Source of the DNA: Paenibacillus sp. A3
GTDB taxonomy: Bacteria; Bacillota; Bacilli; Paenibacillales; NBRC-103111
NCBI RefSeq assembly: GCF_001399685.1
Contig: NZ_JTHN01000132.1
Span: forward strand, 1-47,107
Direction of reading: 5' to 3'
Length of the DNA: 47,107 bases
Shown here: piece by piece, positions 1 to 8,951 of the stretch
How the letters are laid out: every line of letters starts with the position of its first letter
How positions within the stretch are numbered: position 1 is the stretch's first letter
Made by a program: the position numbers and the translations under genes
Notes under the pieces: generated by a model
What the model was told of the DNA's origin: nothing
Databases searched by the model: none
The model's input: only the letters and a program-made list of their open reading frames with translations

Positions 1-74
1 GTAAACTCTTACGGGACATCCCCCACCTCTATTTCTCTGAGATTTTCTACATCTAGGATTTCTCAACACTCCGA

Positions 75-113
75 GGGATACGGACCGCTTGCTCGGTTCG
101 TATCCCTTTTTTT
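75..113 (+). terminator. Intrinsic terminator of a gene left of the window
   Basis: A 12 to 13-bp stem (75-87 with 94-106, one G-T pair) is followed by a run of seven T on the plus strand. It would end a rightward transcript whose gene lies outside the window, convergent with acsA. Confidence 0.8.
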
Positions 114-118
114 GATAA

Positions 119-160
119 TAAAAAAAGAGGACCTCCGCCACTTGAAGCAGCGGAATCCTC
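119..160 (-). terminator. Intrinsic terminator of acsA
   Basis: On the minus strand an imperfect GC-rich stem (150-160 with 127-140) is followed by seven T. It lies about 45 nt past the acsA stop. Confidence 0.75.
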
Positions 161-202
161 CCTTGATAATGAACGATATAAAGCCAATACCGGACGAACT
201 TC

Positions 203-1927
203 CTAGTCTTCGATAGTCGACAAGTCGCCTGTCGGCAAATTAAGCTCCCATGCTTTCAACACGCGGCGCATAATTTTGCCGCTGCGGGTTTTCGGCAGCT
301 TGTCTTTAAATTCGATCTCACGCGGTGCGGCGTGGGCGGATAAGCCTTCTTTGACGAACTTGGAAATATCCGTTTTCAGCTCTTCGGACGGCGTATAGCC
401 TTCGCGCAGAGCAATGAACGCTTTGATGATTTCGCCGCGCATCGGGTCCGGTTTCCCGATAACCCCCGCTTCTGCCACCGCCGGATGTTCTACCAGCTTG
501 CTCTCCACCTCGAACGGACCTACGCGCTCCCCGGCCGTATTGATGACGTCGTCGACGCGGCCCTGGAACCAGAAGTAGCCGTCTTCGTCCATATAGGCGG
601 AATCGCCCGAAATGTACCAGCCCGCAATCCGGAAATACTCTTCATACTTCGCCGGATTGTTCCAAATTTTGCGCATCATCGACGGCCAAGGCGTCTTGAT
701 CGCCAGATTGCCCATGCGGTATGGCGGCAGCACGTTGCCTGCATCGTCGATGATCGCCGCTTCAACGCCCGGAATCGGCTTGCCCATCGAGCCCGGACGG
801 ATCGCCATACTCGGATAGTTACAGATGAGATGTCCGCCTGTTTCGGTCATCCACCACGTATCGTGAATGCGTTGATTGTACACCTTCAGTCCCCAGCGGA
901 CAACTTCCGGGTTCAGCGGTTCGCCTACGCTGAGCACGTGACGAAGGGAGCTCAGATCAAACTGCTTCACCGTATCGTCGCCGGCGCCCATCAGCATGCG
1001 GAATGCCGTCGGTGCGCTGTACCATACCGTGACCTTGTATTTCTCGATCGTGCCGTACCAGTTCTGCGGAGAGAATCGGCCTCCGCGGATGACGTTGGTC
1101 GCACCGTTGAGCCATGGCGCAAAAATACCGTAAGACGTGCCGGTAACCCAGCCCGGGTCCGCCGTACACCAATAAATGTCCTGCTCCTGAAGATCCAGCA
1201 CGACACGCCCGGTATAATAATGCTGCAGCATCGCGTTATGGACGTGGAATACGCCTTTCGGCTTGCCGGTGGAGCCGGATGTATAGTGAATGATCAATCC
1301 GTCTTCGCGGTCCACCCACTCGATCTCGAGCTCTTCGGAAGCGGCGGCCATTTCTTTATAATAATCGACTTGGCCTTCGGATAAAGACAGATCTTCTCCG
1401 ACCAAGATCACATGCTTCAAATGCGGGAGGTCTTGAACGGGCACACGCGAAAGCTGCGAAGGCGTCGTAATGATCGCCACCGCCTCGCTGTCCTCCAGAC
1501 GATCCTTGACGGCCGTCTCCATGAACGCTTCGAACAGCGGACCGACCACGGCTCCTACTTTGATCGTGCCGAACAAGGCAAAGTAAAGCTCCGGCGAGCG
1601 CGGCATGAAGATAAAGACCCGGTCGCCCTTCCCTACGCCAAGCTTGCGCAAAATGTTGCCGAACCGGTTGGACTGGGCTTTCATTTCCTTGAACGTGTAC
1701 TTTTCGTCTCGGCGGTCATCGCTGTAGTACAGAGCGATCTTGTCTCCGCGCTGCGAATCGGCGTGGCGGTCAATCGCTTCATAAGCGACGTTCACCTTAC
1801 CGGTTTGGGACCATGTGAATGCTTTCTCGATATCCGCCCATTGAAACCGGGCGCGTTCTTCCTCGTAGTTTTTCATGTTGGGCGATGTTGCTACGGGTGC
1901 AATGATTTCGACATTCGTATGATCCAT
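203..1927 (-). CDS. acsA: Acetyl-CoA synthetase (acetate-CoA ligase)
   Basis: Cytosolic AMP-forming acetyl-CoA synthetase, which activates acetate to acetyl-CoA via acetyl-AMP. It matches Bacillus AcsA along its whole length (about 570 aa). Visible motifs are YTSGSTGKPKG (P-loop), WWMTETG (adenylate binding), the hinge region around WFQGRVDD, and the C-terminal PKTRSGKIMRR. The Lys of the last motif is catalytic and is the known site of AcuA acetylation in Bacillus. Two in-frame ATGs exist; the one at 1925-1927 sits 8 nt after GGGGAGG, while the upstream one (1931-1933) is only 2 nt away, so the shorter form is chosen. It is divergent from acuA-acuC, whose products acetylate and deacetylate it. 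A cre-like box overlaps the transcript start. Confidence 0.97.
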   Translation of the reverse strand: MDHTNVEIIAPVATSPNMKNYEEERARFQWADIEKAFTWSQTGKVNVAYEAIDRHADSQRGDKIALYYSDDRRDEKYTFKEMKAQSNRFGNILRKLGVGKGDRVFIFMPRSPELYFALFGTIKVGAVVGPLFEAFMETAVKDRLEDSEAVAIITTPSQLSRVPVQDLPHLKHVILVGEDLSLSEGQVDYYKEMAAASEELEIEWVDREDGLIIHYTSGSTGKPKGVFHVHNAMLQHYYTGRVVLDLQEQDIYWCTADPGWVTGTSYGIFAPWLNGATNVIRGGRFSPQNWYGTIEKYKVTVWYSAPTAFRMLMGAGDDTVKQFDLSSLRHVLSVGEPLNPEVVRWGLKVYNQRIHDTWWMTETGGHLICNYPSMAIRPGSMGKPIPGVEAAIIDDAGNVLPPYRMGNLAIKTPWPSMMRKIWNNPAKYEEYFRIAGWYISGDSAYMDEDGYFWFQGRVDDVINTAGERVGPFEVESKLVEHPAVAEAGVIGKPDPMRGEIIKAFIALREGYTPSEELKTDISKFVKEGLSAHAAPREIEFKDKLPKTRSGKIMRRVLKAWELNLPTGDLSTIED

Positions 1928-1965
1928 GACCATTTCCTCCCCAAAGCTCTCTTTTTTTCACTTTG

Positions 1966-1980
1966 ATGAAACGCTTTCAT
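1966..1980. promoter_or_regulatory. cre-like CcpA operator
   Basis: ATGAAACGCTTTCAT is a near-palindrome with a central CG. Read on the minus strand it agrees with the Bacillus cre consensus at most positions but is one base shorter than the ideal palindrome. It lies just downstream of the predicted acsA -10, where CcpA would block transcription. CcpA repression of acsA is established in Bacillus subtilis, and ccpA itself is 4 kb away. Confidence 0.6.
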
Positions 1981-1994
1981 ACGCACTAAAACAT

Positions 1995-2023
1995 ATTATA
2001 CCACAACACTTTTTATCCGACTA
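1995..2023 (-). promoter_or_regulatory. Putative acsA promoter
   Basis: A perfect TATAAT -10 (2000 down to 1995 on the minus strand) is preceded, 17 nt upstream, by a weak -35 (TAGTCG, 3 of 6 matches). The start would fall near 1988, placing the cre-like box at about +8 to +22. Confidence 0.5.
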
Positions 2024-2074
2024 TTTTTTTGTTATTCTTAAAGTGAAGTTCTGGAAGGGAGTGAATCGCCGCAG

Positions 2075-2707
2075 ATGGAGCATGTTAAATTGTATCATTC
2101 CCAGGTTATTCCGTATCAGAACGGCGAAATCATTCTGGAGGGCCCCGTCCCCCCCGAGCAGCTCCGCGACTATACGATGCATCCGGATCTGGATGCGTTT
2201 CGAAGGCCCAAGGAGCAATTCGAGGCGCTTGTCGAAATTGCCGGGCTGCCCGAGGGACGAATCGTTCTGGCGAGGATTTCGACGCAGATTGTCGGCTACG
2301 TCACATTCCATTACCCCGACGAGATGGAACGGTGGTCGGAAGGAAATATGGAGGATTTGATCGAGCTTGGCGCGATCGAGGTGGCGGACGACTATCGGGG
2401 GCTTGGTCTTGGCAAGAAGCTGATCCGACTGGCCTTCGAGGACGGGCAGCTTGAGAATGTCATCACGTTTACGACCGAATATTACTGGCATTGGGACTTG
2501 GAAAAAAGCGGGCTTACCGTTTGGCAGTACCGGGATATGATGGAGAAGCTGATGAAAAGCGTCGATATGGTCTGGTATGCTACCGACGATCCGGAAATCT
2601 GCTCTCATCCGGCCAACTGCCTGATGGTGCGCATCGGCAAAAACGTACCGCTATCTTCCGTGGAGCAATTCGACCGGGTTCGATTCCGGCAGCGGTTTAT
2701 GTACTGA
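2075..2707 (+). CDS. acuA: Protein acetyltransferase AcuA (GNAT)
   Basis: GNAT-family acetyltransferase that inactivates acetyl-CoA synthetase by acetylating its catalytic Lys. The 210 aa equal the length of Bacillus AcuA, and long stretches are shared, for example the ERWSEGNMEDLIELGAIEV segment and TTEYYWHWDL. The acetyl-CoA loop is DYRGLGLGKKL. The start ATG follows GGAAGGGAG at a rather long spacing. It is first in an acuA-acuC operon divergent from its target acsA. Bacillus subtilis has acuB between them; here acuC follows after 16 nt. Confidence 0.96.
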   Translation: MEHVKLYHSQVIPYQNGEIILEGPVPPEQLRDYTMHPDLDAFRRPKEQFEALVEIAGLPEGRIVLARISTQIVGYVTFHYPDEMERWSEGNMEDLIELGAIEVADDYRGLGLGKKLIRLAFEDGQLENVITFTTEYYWHWDLEKSGLTVWQYRDMMEKLMKSVDMVWYATDDPEICSHPANCLMVRIGKNVPLSSVEQFDRVRFRQRFMY

Positions 2708-2723
2708 TGGGAGCGCGAATAGC

Positions 2724-3902
2724 ATGAGTGCAAAAGCTTTGTTTGTTTACGACGAGAATGAAGTCGCCTACAAGTTCAACGACAGTCACCCGTTTAACCA
2801 GCAACGACTTGTGCTGACGGTCGACCTGCTGCGCAAGGCGAAAGCGTTGTCCGGCGACAGCTTGATTCGGCCGATGCCGGCCGACGAAACGCAGCTTTGC
2901 TCGGTGCATTCGCAGGAATATGTCAATGCCGTCAAGGCATTAAGCGCCGACCAGCCGGCGGAAGAGTGGCTGTATCAGGCAGGAAAATACGGGCTGGATA
3001 CGGAAGATACGCCCTTTTTCCCGGGAATGCACCAGGCCACGTCCTTTGTGGTCGGAGGTTCGATTCGGGCGGTCGATGCCGTGCTCGGCGGAGAAGCCGG
3101 GCACGCGCTGCATTTGGGAGGCGGGCTGCACCATGCCATGCCAAACAAAGGGGCGGGCTTCTGCGTCTACAACGATGCAGCCGTAGCCATCGCGCATGCC
3201 AAGAGAAAGTATGGCGTGCGCGTCTTGTACATCGATACCGACGTGCATCACGGCGACGGCGTCCAATGGAGCTTCTACACCGACCCGGACACCTGTACGT
3301 TCTCGATTCATGAAACGGGCAAATATTTGTTTCCCGGTACGGGAGCGGTGAACGAGCGCGGCGACGGGACGGGCTTCGGAACGACGATCAATGTGCCGAT
3401 GGAGCCCTTTACCGAGGATGAATCGTGGTTGGAATGCTTCGAGGACGTGCTTGTCAAGACGGCGGCGCAGTTTAAACCGGATCTTATCGTTTCCCAACAC
3501 GGCTGCGATGCCCATGCCTACGATCCGCTGGCTCATATTCATTGCAGCATGGAAATTTACCGGGTGATGCCGCGCCTCATCCACCGACTGGCACACGAGC
3601 ATTGTCATGGCCGTTGGGTAGCGCTCGGCGGCGGAGGCTACGATATTTGGCGTGTCGTTCCGAGGGCCTGGAGTCTCCTATGGCTGGAAATGAGCGAGCA
3701 TCCCCTGCTCCAGCAGCTGGAGCAAAACCCGGAGATGGCCCTCCCGGCCGACTGGGTAACGAAGTGGCAGCCGCATTGTGGTGAAGCGCTTCCAACTACG
3801 TGGCTGGACGCGGTGCACTCCTGGGATCCGATTCCGAGGCGCCGGGAAATTACCGAGAAAAACCGGCACACCAAAGAAATTGCCTCGCTTTATTTGGCCT
3901 AA
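2724..3902 (+). CDS. acuC: Acetoin utilization protein AcuC (class I/II-type protein deacetylase)
   Basis: Zinc-dependent deacetylase of the histone-deacetylase fold that reactivates acetylated AcsA. All catalytic elements are visible: paired H136-H137 in LHLGGGLHHAMP, zinc ligands D173 and H175 in DTDVHHGDG, D262 in GCDAHAYDPL, and Y306 in GGGGYD. The 392 aa fit the family (about 387). The start ATG has GGGAGCG upstream. It is co-transcribed with acuA and ends before a bidirectional terminator shared with the convergent glycyl-tRNA synthetase gene. Confidence 0.95.
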   Translation: MSAKALFVYDENEVAYKFNDSHPFNQQRLVLTVDLLRKAKALSGDSLIRPMPADETQLCSVHSQEYVNAVKALSADQPAEEWLYQAGKYGLDTEDTPFFPGMHQATSFVVGGSIRAVDAVLGGEAGHALHLGGGLHHAMPNKGAGFCVYNDAAVAIAHAKRKYGVRVLYIDTDVHHGDGVQWSFYTDPDTCTFSIHETGKYLFPGTGAVNERGDGTGFGTTINVPMEPFTEDESWLECFEDVLVKTAAQFKPDLIVSQHGCDAHAYDPLAHIHCSMEIYRVMPRLIHRLAHEHCHGRWVALGGGGYDIWRVVPRAWSLLWLEMSEHPLLQQLEQNPEMALPADWVTKWQPHCGEALPTTWLDAVHSWDPIPRRREITEKNRHTKEIASLYLA

Positions 3903-3973
3903 TCCTTTACTTGTAACGCCCTTTTTGCGGCATGTCTGCCGTACAAGCACCTTGATTCACTCCATAAAGATGC

Positions 3974-4010
3974 AAACAGCCCGCGGCCGTATTGGCGCGG
4001 GCTGTTTCTT
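3974..4010. terminator. Bidirectional terminator between acuC and glyQS
   Basis: A perfect 12-bp stem (3974-3985 with 3996-4007) with a 10-nt loop has T-rich tails on both strands. It lies between two convergent genes. Confidence 0.75.
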
Positions 4011-4020
4011 GTCTTGGAGA

Positions 4021-5406
4021 TTAGAACTGCACTTTCGACTCGATAAACGCTTTGAGCTCGCTGATCGGCATCCGCGTCTGCTCCATCGTATCGCGGTCGC
4101 GAACGGTCACTTGACCGTCCTGCTCCGACTCGAAGTCGTACGTAATGCAGAACGGCGTACCGATCTCGTCATGACGGCGGTAACGCTTGCCGATCGAACC
4201 GGCTTCGTCATAGTCGACCAAGAAGTGCTTCGCCAAATCGGCAAATACTTGGTTGGCTCCGTCGGACAGCTTCTTCGACAGCGGGAAAATCGCCGCTTTA
4301 TAAGGCGCCAATGCCGGATGCAAATGCAATACCGTCCGGCTGTCGTCGCCTTCCAGCTTCTGCTCCTCGAACGCGTCAATCAGGAACGCCAGCGTTACCC
4401 GGTCCGCGCCCAGCGACGGCTCGATGCAGTACGGAATATACCTCTCGTTCGTTTCTTGCTCGATATAATTGAAATCTTCGCCGGAATGGTTCATGTGCTG
4501 CTTCAAATCGTAATCCGTACGGTCGGCGATACCCCACAGCTCGCCCCAACCGAACGGGAATTTGTATTCGATGTCGGTCGTCGCATTGGAATAATGGGAC
4601 AGCTCGTCGTCCGAGTGGTCGCGCAGACGAATGTTTCCTTCCGTGATGCCCAGGCTCAAGAGCCAGTCGCGGCAGAACGAACGCCAGTACTCGAACCATT
4701 GCAGGTCTTCGCCCGGCTTGCAGAAAAATTCGAGCTCCATTTGTTCAAACTCGCGCGTACGGAACGTGAAGTTCCCCGGCGTAATTTCGTTCCGGAAGCT
4801 TTTACCGATTTGGCCGATGCCGAACGGCAGCTTTTTGCGCATGGTGCGCTGCACGTTCTTGAAGTTGACGAAAATGCCCTGCGCCGTCTCCGGACGCATA
4901 TAAACGACATTCGCGCTCGATTCGGTCACGCCTTGGAACGTTTTGAACATCAGGTTAAACTGGCGAATTTCGGTGTAATCCAACGCTCCGCAGTCCGGGC
5001 AAACGATCTTATGCTCGGCGATCAGCTTCTCCATCTCGGTAAACGACAAACCGTCGACGATCATTTCGATGCCTTTTTCCGCCAAGGCGTTCTCAATCAA
5101 TTTGTCGGCGCGGTGACGCACTTTACACTGCTTGCAGTCGATCATCGGGTCGTTGAAGTTGCCCACATGGCCGGATGCGACCCAAGCTTGAGGGTTCATC
5201 AGAATGGCCGCGTCGAGACCGACATTGTACGGGGATTCCTGAATGAACTTTTTCCACCAAGCGCGCTTAATGTTGTTCTTCAGCTCAACGCCGAGCGGAC
5301 CGTAGTCCCACGTATTGGCAAGGCCGCCGTAAATTTCGGAGCCCGGGAAAATAAAGCCTCTGTGCTTGGCCAAAGCGACCAATTGTTCCATCGTTACGGA
5401 TGACAT
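4021..5406 (-). CDS. glyQS: Glycyl-tRNA synthetase, single-chain (dimeric) type
   Basis: Class II aminoacyl-tRNA synthetase that charges tRNA-Gly. This is the 461-aa single-polypeptide type also found in eukaryotes and many Firmicutes, not the two-gene alpha/beta form of Bacillus subtilis. Motif 2 is [10 protein letters not shown] followed by [14 protein letters not shown], and motif 3 is around [11 protein letters not shown]. Two CxxC pairs (CKQC and CPDC) in the N-terminal third may bind zinc. The start ATG is preceded by GGAGAG at 9 nt. No T-box leader fits in the 57 nt upstream, so it is probably read from the mtnN side. Confidence 0.96.
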   Translation of the reverse strand: MSSVTMEQLVALAKHRGFIFPGSEIYGGLANTWDYGPLGVELKNNIKRAWWKKFIQESPYNVGLDAAILMNPQAWVASGHVGNFNDPMIDCKQCKVRHRADKLIENALAEKGIEMIVDGLSFTEMEKLIAEHKIVCPDCGALDYTEIRQFNLMFKTFQGVTESSANVVYMRPETAQGIFVNFKNVQRTMRKKLPFGIGQIGKSFRNEITPGNFTFRTREFEQMELEFFCKPGEDLQWFEYWRSFCRDWLLSLGITEGNIRLRDHSDDELSHYSNATTDIEYKFPFGWGELWGIADRTDYDLKQHMNHSGEDFNYIEQETNERYIPYCIEPSLGADRVTLAFLIDAFEEQKLEGDDSRTVLHLHPALAPYKAAIFPLSKKLSDGANQVFADLAKHFLVDYDEAGSIGKRYRRHDEIGTPFCITYDFESEQDGQVTVRDRDTMEQTRMPISELKAFIESKVQF

Positions 5407-5463
5407 CGTTATATTCTCTCCTTCTACTTCTCTGGTTTGGACCGTTTCCGGTGTCCGTCAGAC

Positions 5464-6165
5464 CTAGGGCAGACGCTTGACAATCTGATCCACGATACGG
5501 TATGAATTCTCGGAAGCCTGCACGGTAAATTCCGCAAAATTGACGTGCGCCGATCCGTCCGCCTTGTCGGACATGGAACGAATGATGACGAACGGGATGC
5601 CGTTCATGGAGCAAGCCTGTGCGACCGCCGCTCCCTCCATCTCGACGCATGCGCCTTGAAGCTCCTTATGCAGCATTTGGACCGTCTCCCGGCTGGCGAT
5701 AAACTGGTCGCCCGAAAGCACCCGTCCTTCCGTAACCGCCCCGAACAACTCCCGGCTCGCTCCGGCCGCGGCGCTGCGCAGTCCCGTATCGGCAGCAAAA
5801 ACCGACGTCGCCGCGTAAGGAATCGTCCCCCGCGGAAATCCAAGGGCCGTTACATCCATATCGTGCTGAAGGCACTCCGTTGACACCACGATATCACCGA
5901 CGTTCAGCGACGGGTCGACCGCCCCTGCCACTCCGGTGAAGATGACGGCTTCCACGCCGTATGTATCGATCAAAATCTGCGTCGTTACGGCAGCATTCAC
6001 TTTGCCTACGCCCGATTTGCACAGAACGATGCTTTTCCCGTGGAAAACGCCTTCGTAGAACGTAATCCCCGCTTTCGCGGATTCCCGCACCTGCTCCATA
6101 TGCTCGTGGAACAGCTCAATTTCTTCCTTCATCGCGCCGATGACGCCTAGTTTACCGTACGTCAA
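5464..6165 (-). CDS. mtnN: 5'-methylthioadenosine/S-adenosylhomocysteine nucleosidase
   Basis: Hydrolyses MTA and SAH to adenine plus the thioribose product, in the activated methyl cycle, methionine salvage and autoinducer-2 supply. The 233 aa fit the family. Catalytic signatures are present: AMKEEI at the N-terminus (acidic residue E15), the VEMEGAAVAQ ribose-binding loop, and RSMSDKAD containing the catalytic Asp. The start appears to be TTG at 6163-6165, with GGGGG 8 nt upstream; no ATG lies before the conserved N-terminus. It sits between ccpA and glyQS on the same strand. Confidence 0.95.
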   Translation of the reverse strand: MTYGKLGVIGAMKEEIELFHEHMEQVRESAKAGITFYEGVFHGKSIVLCKSGVGKVNAAVTTQILIDTYGVEAVIFTGVAGAVDPSLNVGDIVVSTECLQHDMDVTALGFPRGTIPYAATSVFAADTGLRSAAAGASRELFGAVTEGRVLSGDQFIASRETVQMLHKELQGACVEMEGAAVAQACSMNGIPFVIIRSMSDKADGSAHVNFAEFTVQASENSYRIVDQIVKRLP

Positions 6166-6182
6166 TCCAGAATCCCCCTTTT

Positions 6183-6217
6183 ACAAAAGAAAGTGGCTCA
6201 TATTAGCGATGAGCCAC
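6183..6217 (-). terminator. ccpA terminator overlapping its stop codon
   Basis: A 9-bp perfect stem (6193-6201 with 6209-6217) is followed on the minus strand by TTTCTTTTG. The ccpA stop codon lies in the 7-nt loop, so translation to the end of ccpA would compete with folding of the hairpin. Confidence 0.65.
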
Positions 6218-7216
6218 CGAATTTCTATAAATCACTTCATGCGGCAAAATAACCTGCGACAGCTCCGAAGCATCCTTCGTTTCTTTATTCATCAGCTTGG
6301 TCAACAGCCGCATCGCCACGGCACCGATGTCGTACATCGGTTGAGCAACCGTTGTCAGCAGCGGACGAACCATCGAAGCCATCCGAATGTTGTCCACGCT
6401 GATGACAGACATGTCTTCCGGAACCTTCAAGCCGTTATCCTGCAGCGTGTGAATCGCTCCGATCGCCATCTCGTCCGTTGCGGCAAAGATCGCCGTAGGA
6501 CGATTGTCCAACTCCAGGAAGTACTTCGTCACTTCAAGGCCCGATTCATAACGGTAGTTCCCGATGCGGACCAGCTCTTCGCGCAGCGGAATGTTCGCGG
6601 CTTCGAGCGCTTTCTTGTATCCTTGGTAACGGGCATAACCGTTGGCCGGATCCTGCAAAGTGCCGGAAATCATGGCGATATCGCGGTGTCCGTTCTCCAA
6701 CAGCACGTTCACGGCGTCAAACGCCGCCTTTTCATGGTCGATATCGACCGAAGGAATCGTCCGCTGTTCGTCCGCCGTCGCACACAGCACCACCGGTACA
6801 GAAGACGTCTTGAACGCCTGAATGTGTTCCTCGGTAATCGCCCCGCCCATAAAGAGCAGTCCGTCCACTTGCTTCTCCAGCAAGGTGTTAATCACGCGGA
6901 TTTCTTTTTCCTTCTTCTTGTCCGCATTGGATAAAATAATATTGTAGTGATACATATTCGCGATATCTTCGATGCCGCGCGCAACCTCGGAAAAGATCGA
7001 GTTGGAAATATCGGGAATGACCACGCCGACCGTTGTCGTTTTCTTGCTGGCTAAGCCTCTTGCTACGGCATTCGGACGGTAGCCTAAACGTTCGATCGCC
7101 TCAAACACCTTTTTACGCGTTTGCGGCTTCACGTTTGGGTTATTGTTGACAACCCTGGAAACGGTTGCCATGGAAACGCCTGCTTCTCTGGCTACATCAT
7201 AAATTGTCACAGTCAC
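6203..7216 (-). CDS. ccpA: Catabolite control protein A (LacI family)
   Basis: Global carbon catabolite regulator that binds cre sites with HPr-Ser-P. The N-terminal helix-turn-helix and hinge ([20 protein letters not shown], later [15 protein letters not shown]) and the effector domain ([47 protein letters not shown]) match Bacillus CcpA closely. The best start is GTG at 7214-7216, because GGAGAG lies 7 nt upstream. An in-frame ATG at 7229-7231 would have that GGAGAG inside its own coding sequence. ptsI, the kinase that feeds the HPr pathway, is 1.7 kb away. Confidence 0.96.
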   Translation of the reverse strand: MTVTIYDVAREAGVSMATVSRVVNNNPNVKPQTRKKVFEAIERLGYRPNAVARGLASKKTTTVGVVIPDISNSIFSEVARGIEDIANMYHYNIILSNADKKKEKEIRVINTLLEKQVDGLLFMGGAITEEHIQAFKTSSVPVVLCATADEQRTIPSVDIDHEKAAFDAVNVLLENGHRDIAMISGTLQDPANGYARYQGYKKALEAANIPLREELVRIGNYRYESGLEVTKYFLELDNRPTAIFAATDEMAIGAIHTLQDNGLKVPEDMSVISVDNIRMASMVRPLLTTVAQPMYDIGAVAMRLLTKLMNKETKDASELSQVILPHEVIYRNSVAHR

Positions 7217-7270
7217 GGCCATTCTCTCCATTGTTTTAAAAAGTATAATGCGATCATGTCATTTAGCCTT

Positions 7271-7299
7271 ATCATACGACAAAATGCTTGTTTTCGCAA
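7271..7299 (-). promoter_or_regulatory. Putative ccpA promoter
   Basis: TTGCGA (7299-7294) and TATGAT (7276-7271) are separated by 17 nt on the minus strand, about 55 nt upstream of the ccpA start. Confidence 0.5.
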
Positions 7300-7340
7300 C
7301 GAATTGGTCATAGTCCTATGAATATAGTATCAAAAAGACA

Positions 7341-7371
7341 CAAAAAAAGCCAACTGCGGAGCAGCGGCTTT
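7341..7371 (-). terminator. Intrinsic terminator of the zinc-ribbon gene
   Basis: The stem 7346-7356 with 7362-7371 (imperfect) is followed on the minus strand by a run of T. It begins immediately at the stop codon of the 139-aa gene. Confidence 0.65.
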
Positions 7372-7790
7372 CAAAAATCGTGTACCGTGACCGAATGCTT
7401 GGCGATTTGCGACAGTCTTTTGCGGACGTCGTCAATCCATCCTCCGTCGTCGAGCGACTGGGCCAATAGCAGCAGATCAAGCAGTTCGTTGATTCTTTCT
7501 TGGATTATCGTCTCTACAGGGTCGGCTGCCCTTTTTTTCTCCGTTACTTTGACCATCAAATGGGCGATTTCGCATACATCGTCAAACTGAAGCGCCTGCT
7601 TCTCCGGTTTGCTGCCGAGCTTGCCGATGAGTCCGGTCAACTCCGGCTTCACTTCGGCAAACACCTCGCTGCGGTTGCAGGTATCGCACGAGAAAATCGG
7701 GACGTTCTCGATCTCGACCTTGTTCTGATAAATGACGGTACGAAGACGAATGCTCATAGCCTTTCCACACTTGCACGGCTTATGCAACAA
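7371..7790 (-). CDS. Conserved hypothetical protein with Cys-rich zinc-ribbon-like N-terminus
   Basis: 139-aa cytosolic protein. The N-terminus has CxCG (PCKCGK) and CxxC (FSCDTCNRSEVF) pairs spaced like a zinc ribbon of the YgiT type. The C-terminal half is charged and helical with a leucine-rich segment (INELLDLLLLAQSL). I do not recognise a specific family or function. The start is TTG at 7788-7790, 6 nt after AGGAG; no ATG exists before the Cys motif. A possible small ORF upstream overlaps its start, suggesting translational coupling. Confidence 0.7.
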   Translation of the reverse strand: MLHKPCKCGKAMSIRLRTVIYQNKVEIENVPIFSCDTCNRSEVFAEVKPELTGLIGKLGSKPEKQALQFDDVCEIAHLMVKVTEKKRAADPVETIIQERINELLDLLLLAQSLDDGGWIDDVRKRLSQIAKHSVTVHDF

Positions 7791-7917
7791 CTACCACTCC
7801 TTTTGGCAGCAACGCCAAACCTTTCTCAAACGATCGGAATCCGTTGATTCCGACGGTCCCGACAAACGTACCACCGTAGTCTATGACGGTGCATCCGTTT
7901 ATTCTGCTTATGTACAA
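7780..7917 (-). CDS. Candidate small protein, 45 aa, overlapping the zinc-ribbon gene
   Basis: An open frame on the minus strand starts at TTG (7915-7917), with GAAGG 8 nt upstream, and ends in TAA inside the start region of the next gene. The product begins MYISRINGCTVIDYGGTFVG and ends in a valine-rich tail. A longer form starting at 7938 is possible. I know no homologue. The overlap with the next start resembles a coupled pair, but the frame could be open by chance. Confidence 0.3.
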   Translation of the reverse strand: MYISRINGCTVIDYGGTFVGTVGINGFRSFEKGLALLPKGVVVVA

Positions 7918-7956
7918 ATATTCTACCTTCGCGAACAAACTCCTGCCGCTGCAAGG

Positions 7957-8367
7957 TTAGTAATATTTAGCACACAGGCGCTCGTAAGCGCGCCGGAGAA
8001 AAGGGAGCGACAGTGCAAGCATCGCCAGAGTGGCACCAATCGCATCGTTGCGCAAGTCCATTACATCGGGCGTGCGCCCGGGTACGAACGATTGATGAAA
8101 CTCGTCCGTCAAGCCGTAAAGCACGCACAGCAGCACGACCGTAAACTTCGCCAGGACGGTCAGCCGCTTGGGACGAAGTGCCCATAAATAAGTCCAGGCC
8201 AATATAAAGTACGAAACGAAATGGCCCCAATCGAACCCTTCCATCCCAGGTATAATCCGGCGGATTTCATCCAGCCATCCCCCAAGATCGTCGCCGGTCC
8301 GCGAGGACGAATAAAAAATGACCGCCATCCACAGGACGGAAGGCAGCCACCTGACGATCATGTTCAT
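7957..8367 (-). CDS. VanZ family membrane protein
   Basis: 136-aa integral membrane protein with four predicted transmembrane helices. The VanZ signature is clear: YGLTDEFHQSFVPGRTPD followed by MDLRNDAIGA between helices 3 and 4, and an HFVSYFILAW motif earlier. VanZ relatives give low-level teicoplanin resistance in some settings, but most chromosomal copies have no defined role. The start ATG overlaps the stop of the upstream PfpI-like gene (ATGA), so the two are translationally coupled. Confidence 0.85.
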   Translation of the reverse strand: MNMIVRWLPSVLWMAVIFYSSSRTGDDLGGWLDEIRRIIPGMEGFDWGHFVSYFILAWTYLWALRPKRLTVLAKFTVVLLCVLYGLTDEFHQSFVPGRTPDVMDLRNDAIGATLAMLALSLPFLRRAYERLCAKYY

Positions 8368-8906
8368 CCCTTATGCTCCCCGGCATATTGCGCCAAGCGG
8401 TCCACGAACGCTTTCGTAAACGCCGGAAGATCCGGAGGTCTGCGTCCGGACACAATGTGCCGGTCGACTACCGCTTCCTGATCGACCCAAATTGCGCCCG
8501 CATTTTCAAGATCGTCCTTGATGCCCGGTGTGGAAGTCATGGTGTAGCCCTGGCATATTTTCGCCGAAACGAGCACCCAGCCGGCATGACAAATGTGCGC
8601 AATCGGTTTTTCCGCTTCGTGAAATTCGCGGGTCAGCCGCAGCACCGAAGCATAGCGGCGCAGTTTGTCTGGCGCCCAGCCTCCCGGCACGTAAAGACCG
8701 ATGTAGTCTTCGGACTTCACTTCGTCCAGGGCATATTCGGTCGTCAGAGGAACGCCGTATTTTCCATGATAGACGGTACCCGCCTTAGGGCCGGCCAGAT
8801 GTACGTCAAGCCCGGACTCCCGCAGCCGCAGCACCGGGTACCACATTTCCAAATCTTCAAACTCTTCGTCGACAAACGCGAGCACTTTATGTCCCTTAAG
8901 ATTCAT
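8364..8906 (-). CDS. DJ-1/PfpI family protein
   Basis: Class I glutamine-amidotransferase-like fold, 180 aa. The nucleophile elbow is IAHICHAGWVL, with the Cys, and the conserved acidic residue is in EEFEDLEMWYP. Relatives include stress protein YfkM and protein deglycase-like enzymes. The exact reaction cannot be assigned from sequence. The ATG at 8904-8906, preceded by GGGGGAG, is preferred over an upstream in-frame TTG. It overlaps the VanZ-like gene by 4 nt and may be read from the ptsI side. Confidence 0.88.
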   Translation of the reverse strand: MNLKGHKVLAFVDEEFEDLEMWYPVLRLRESGLDVHLAGPKAGTVYHGKYGVPLTTEYALDEVKSEDYIGLYVPGGWAPDKLRRYASVLRLTREFHEAEKPIAHICHAGWVLVSAKICQGYTMTSTPGIKDDLENAGAIWVDQEAVVDRHIVSGRRPPDLPAFTKAFVDRLAQYAGEHKG

Positions 8907-8951
8907 CCTAATCTCCCCCAACTATGGCAGTATCGTAAAAGTGAACAGCGC

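Noticed and set aside
3778..5403. Long plus-strand open frame (541 codons) opposite glycyl-tRNA synthetase
   Set aside because: It is antisense to a highly conserved gene, is Arg/His/Leu-rich as expected for a GC-biased shadow, and matches no family.
5407..5463. T-box riboswitch for glycyl-tRNA synthetase
   Set aside because: Only 57 nt separate the gene from mtnN, too short for a T-box, and no specifier loop or T-box sequence is visible.
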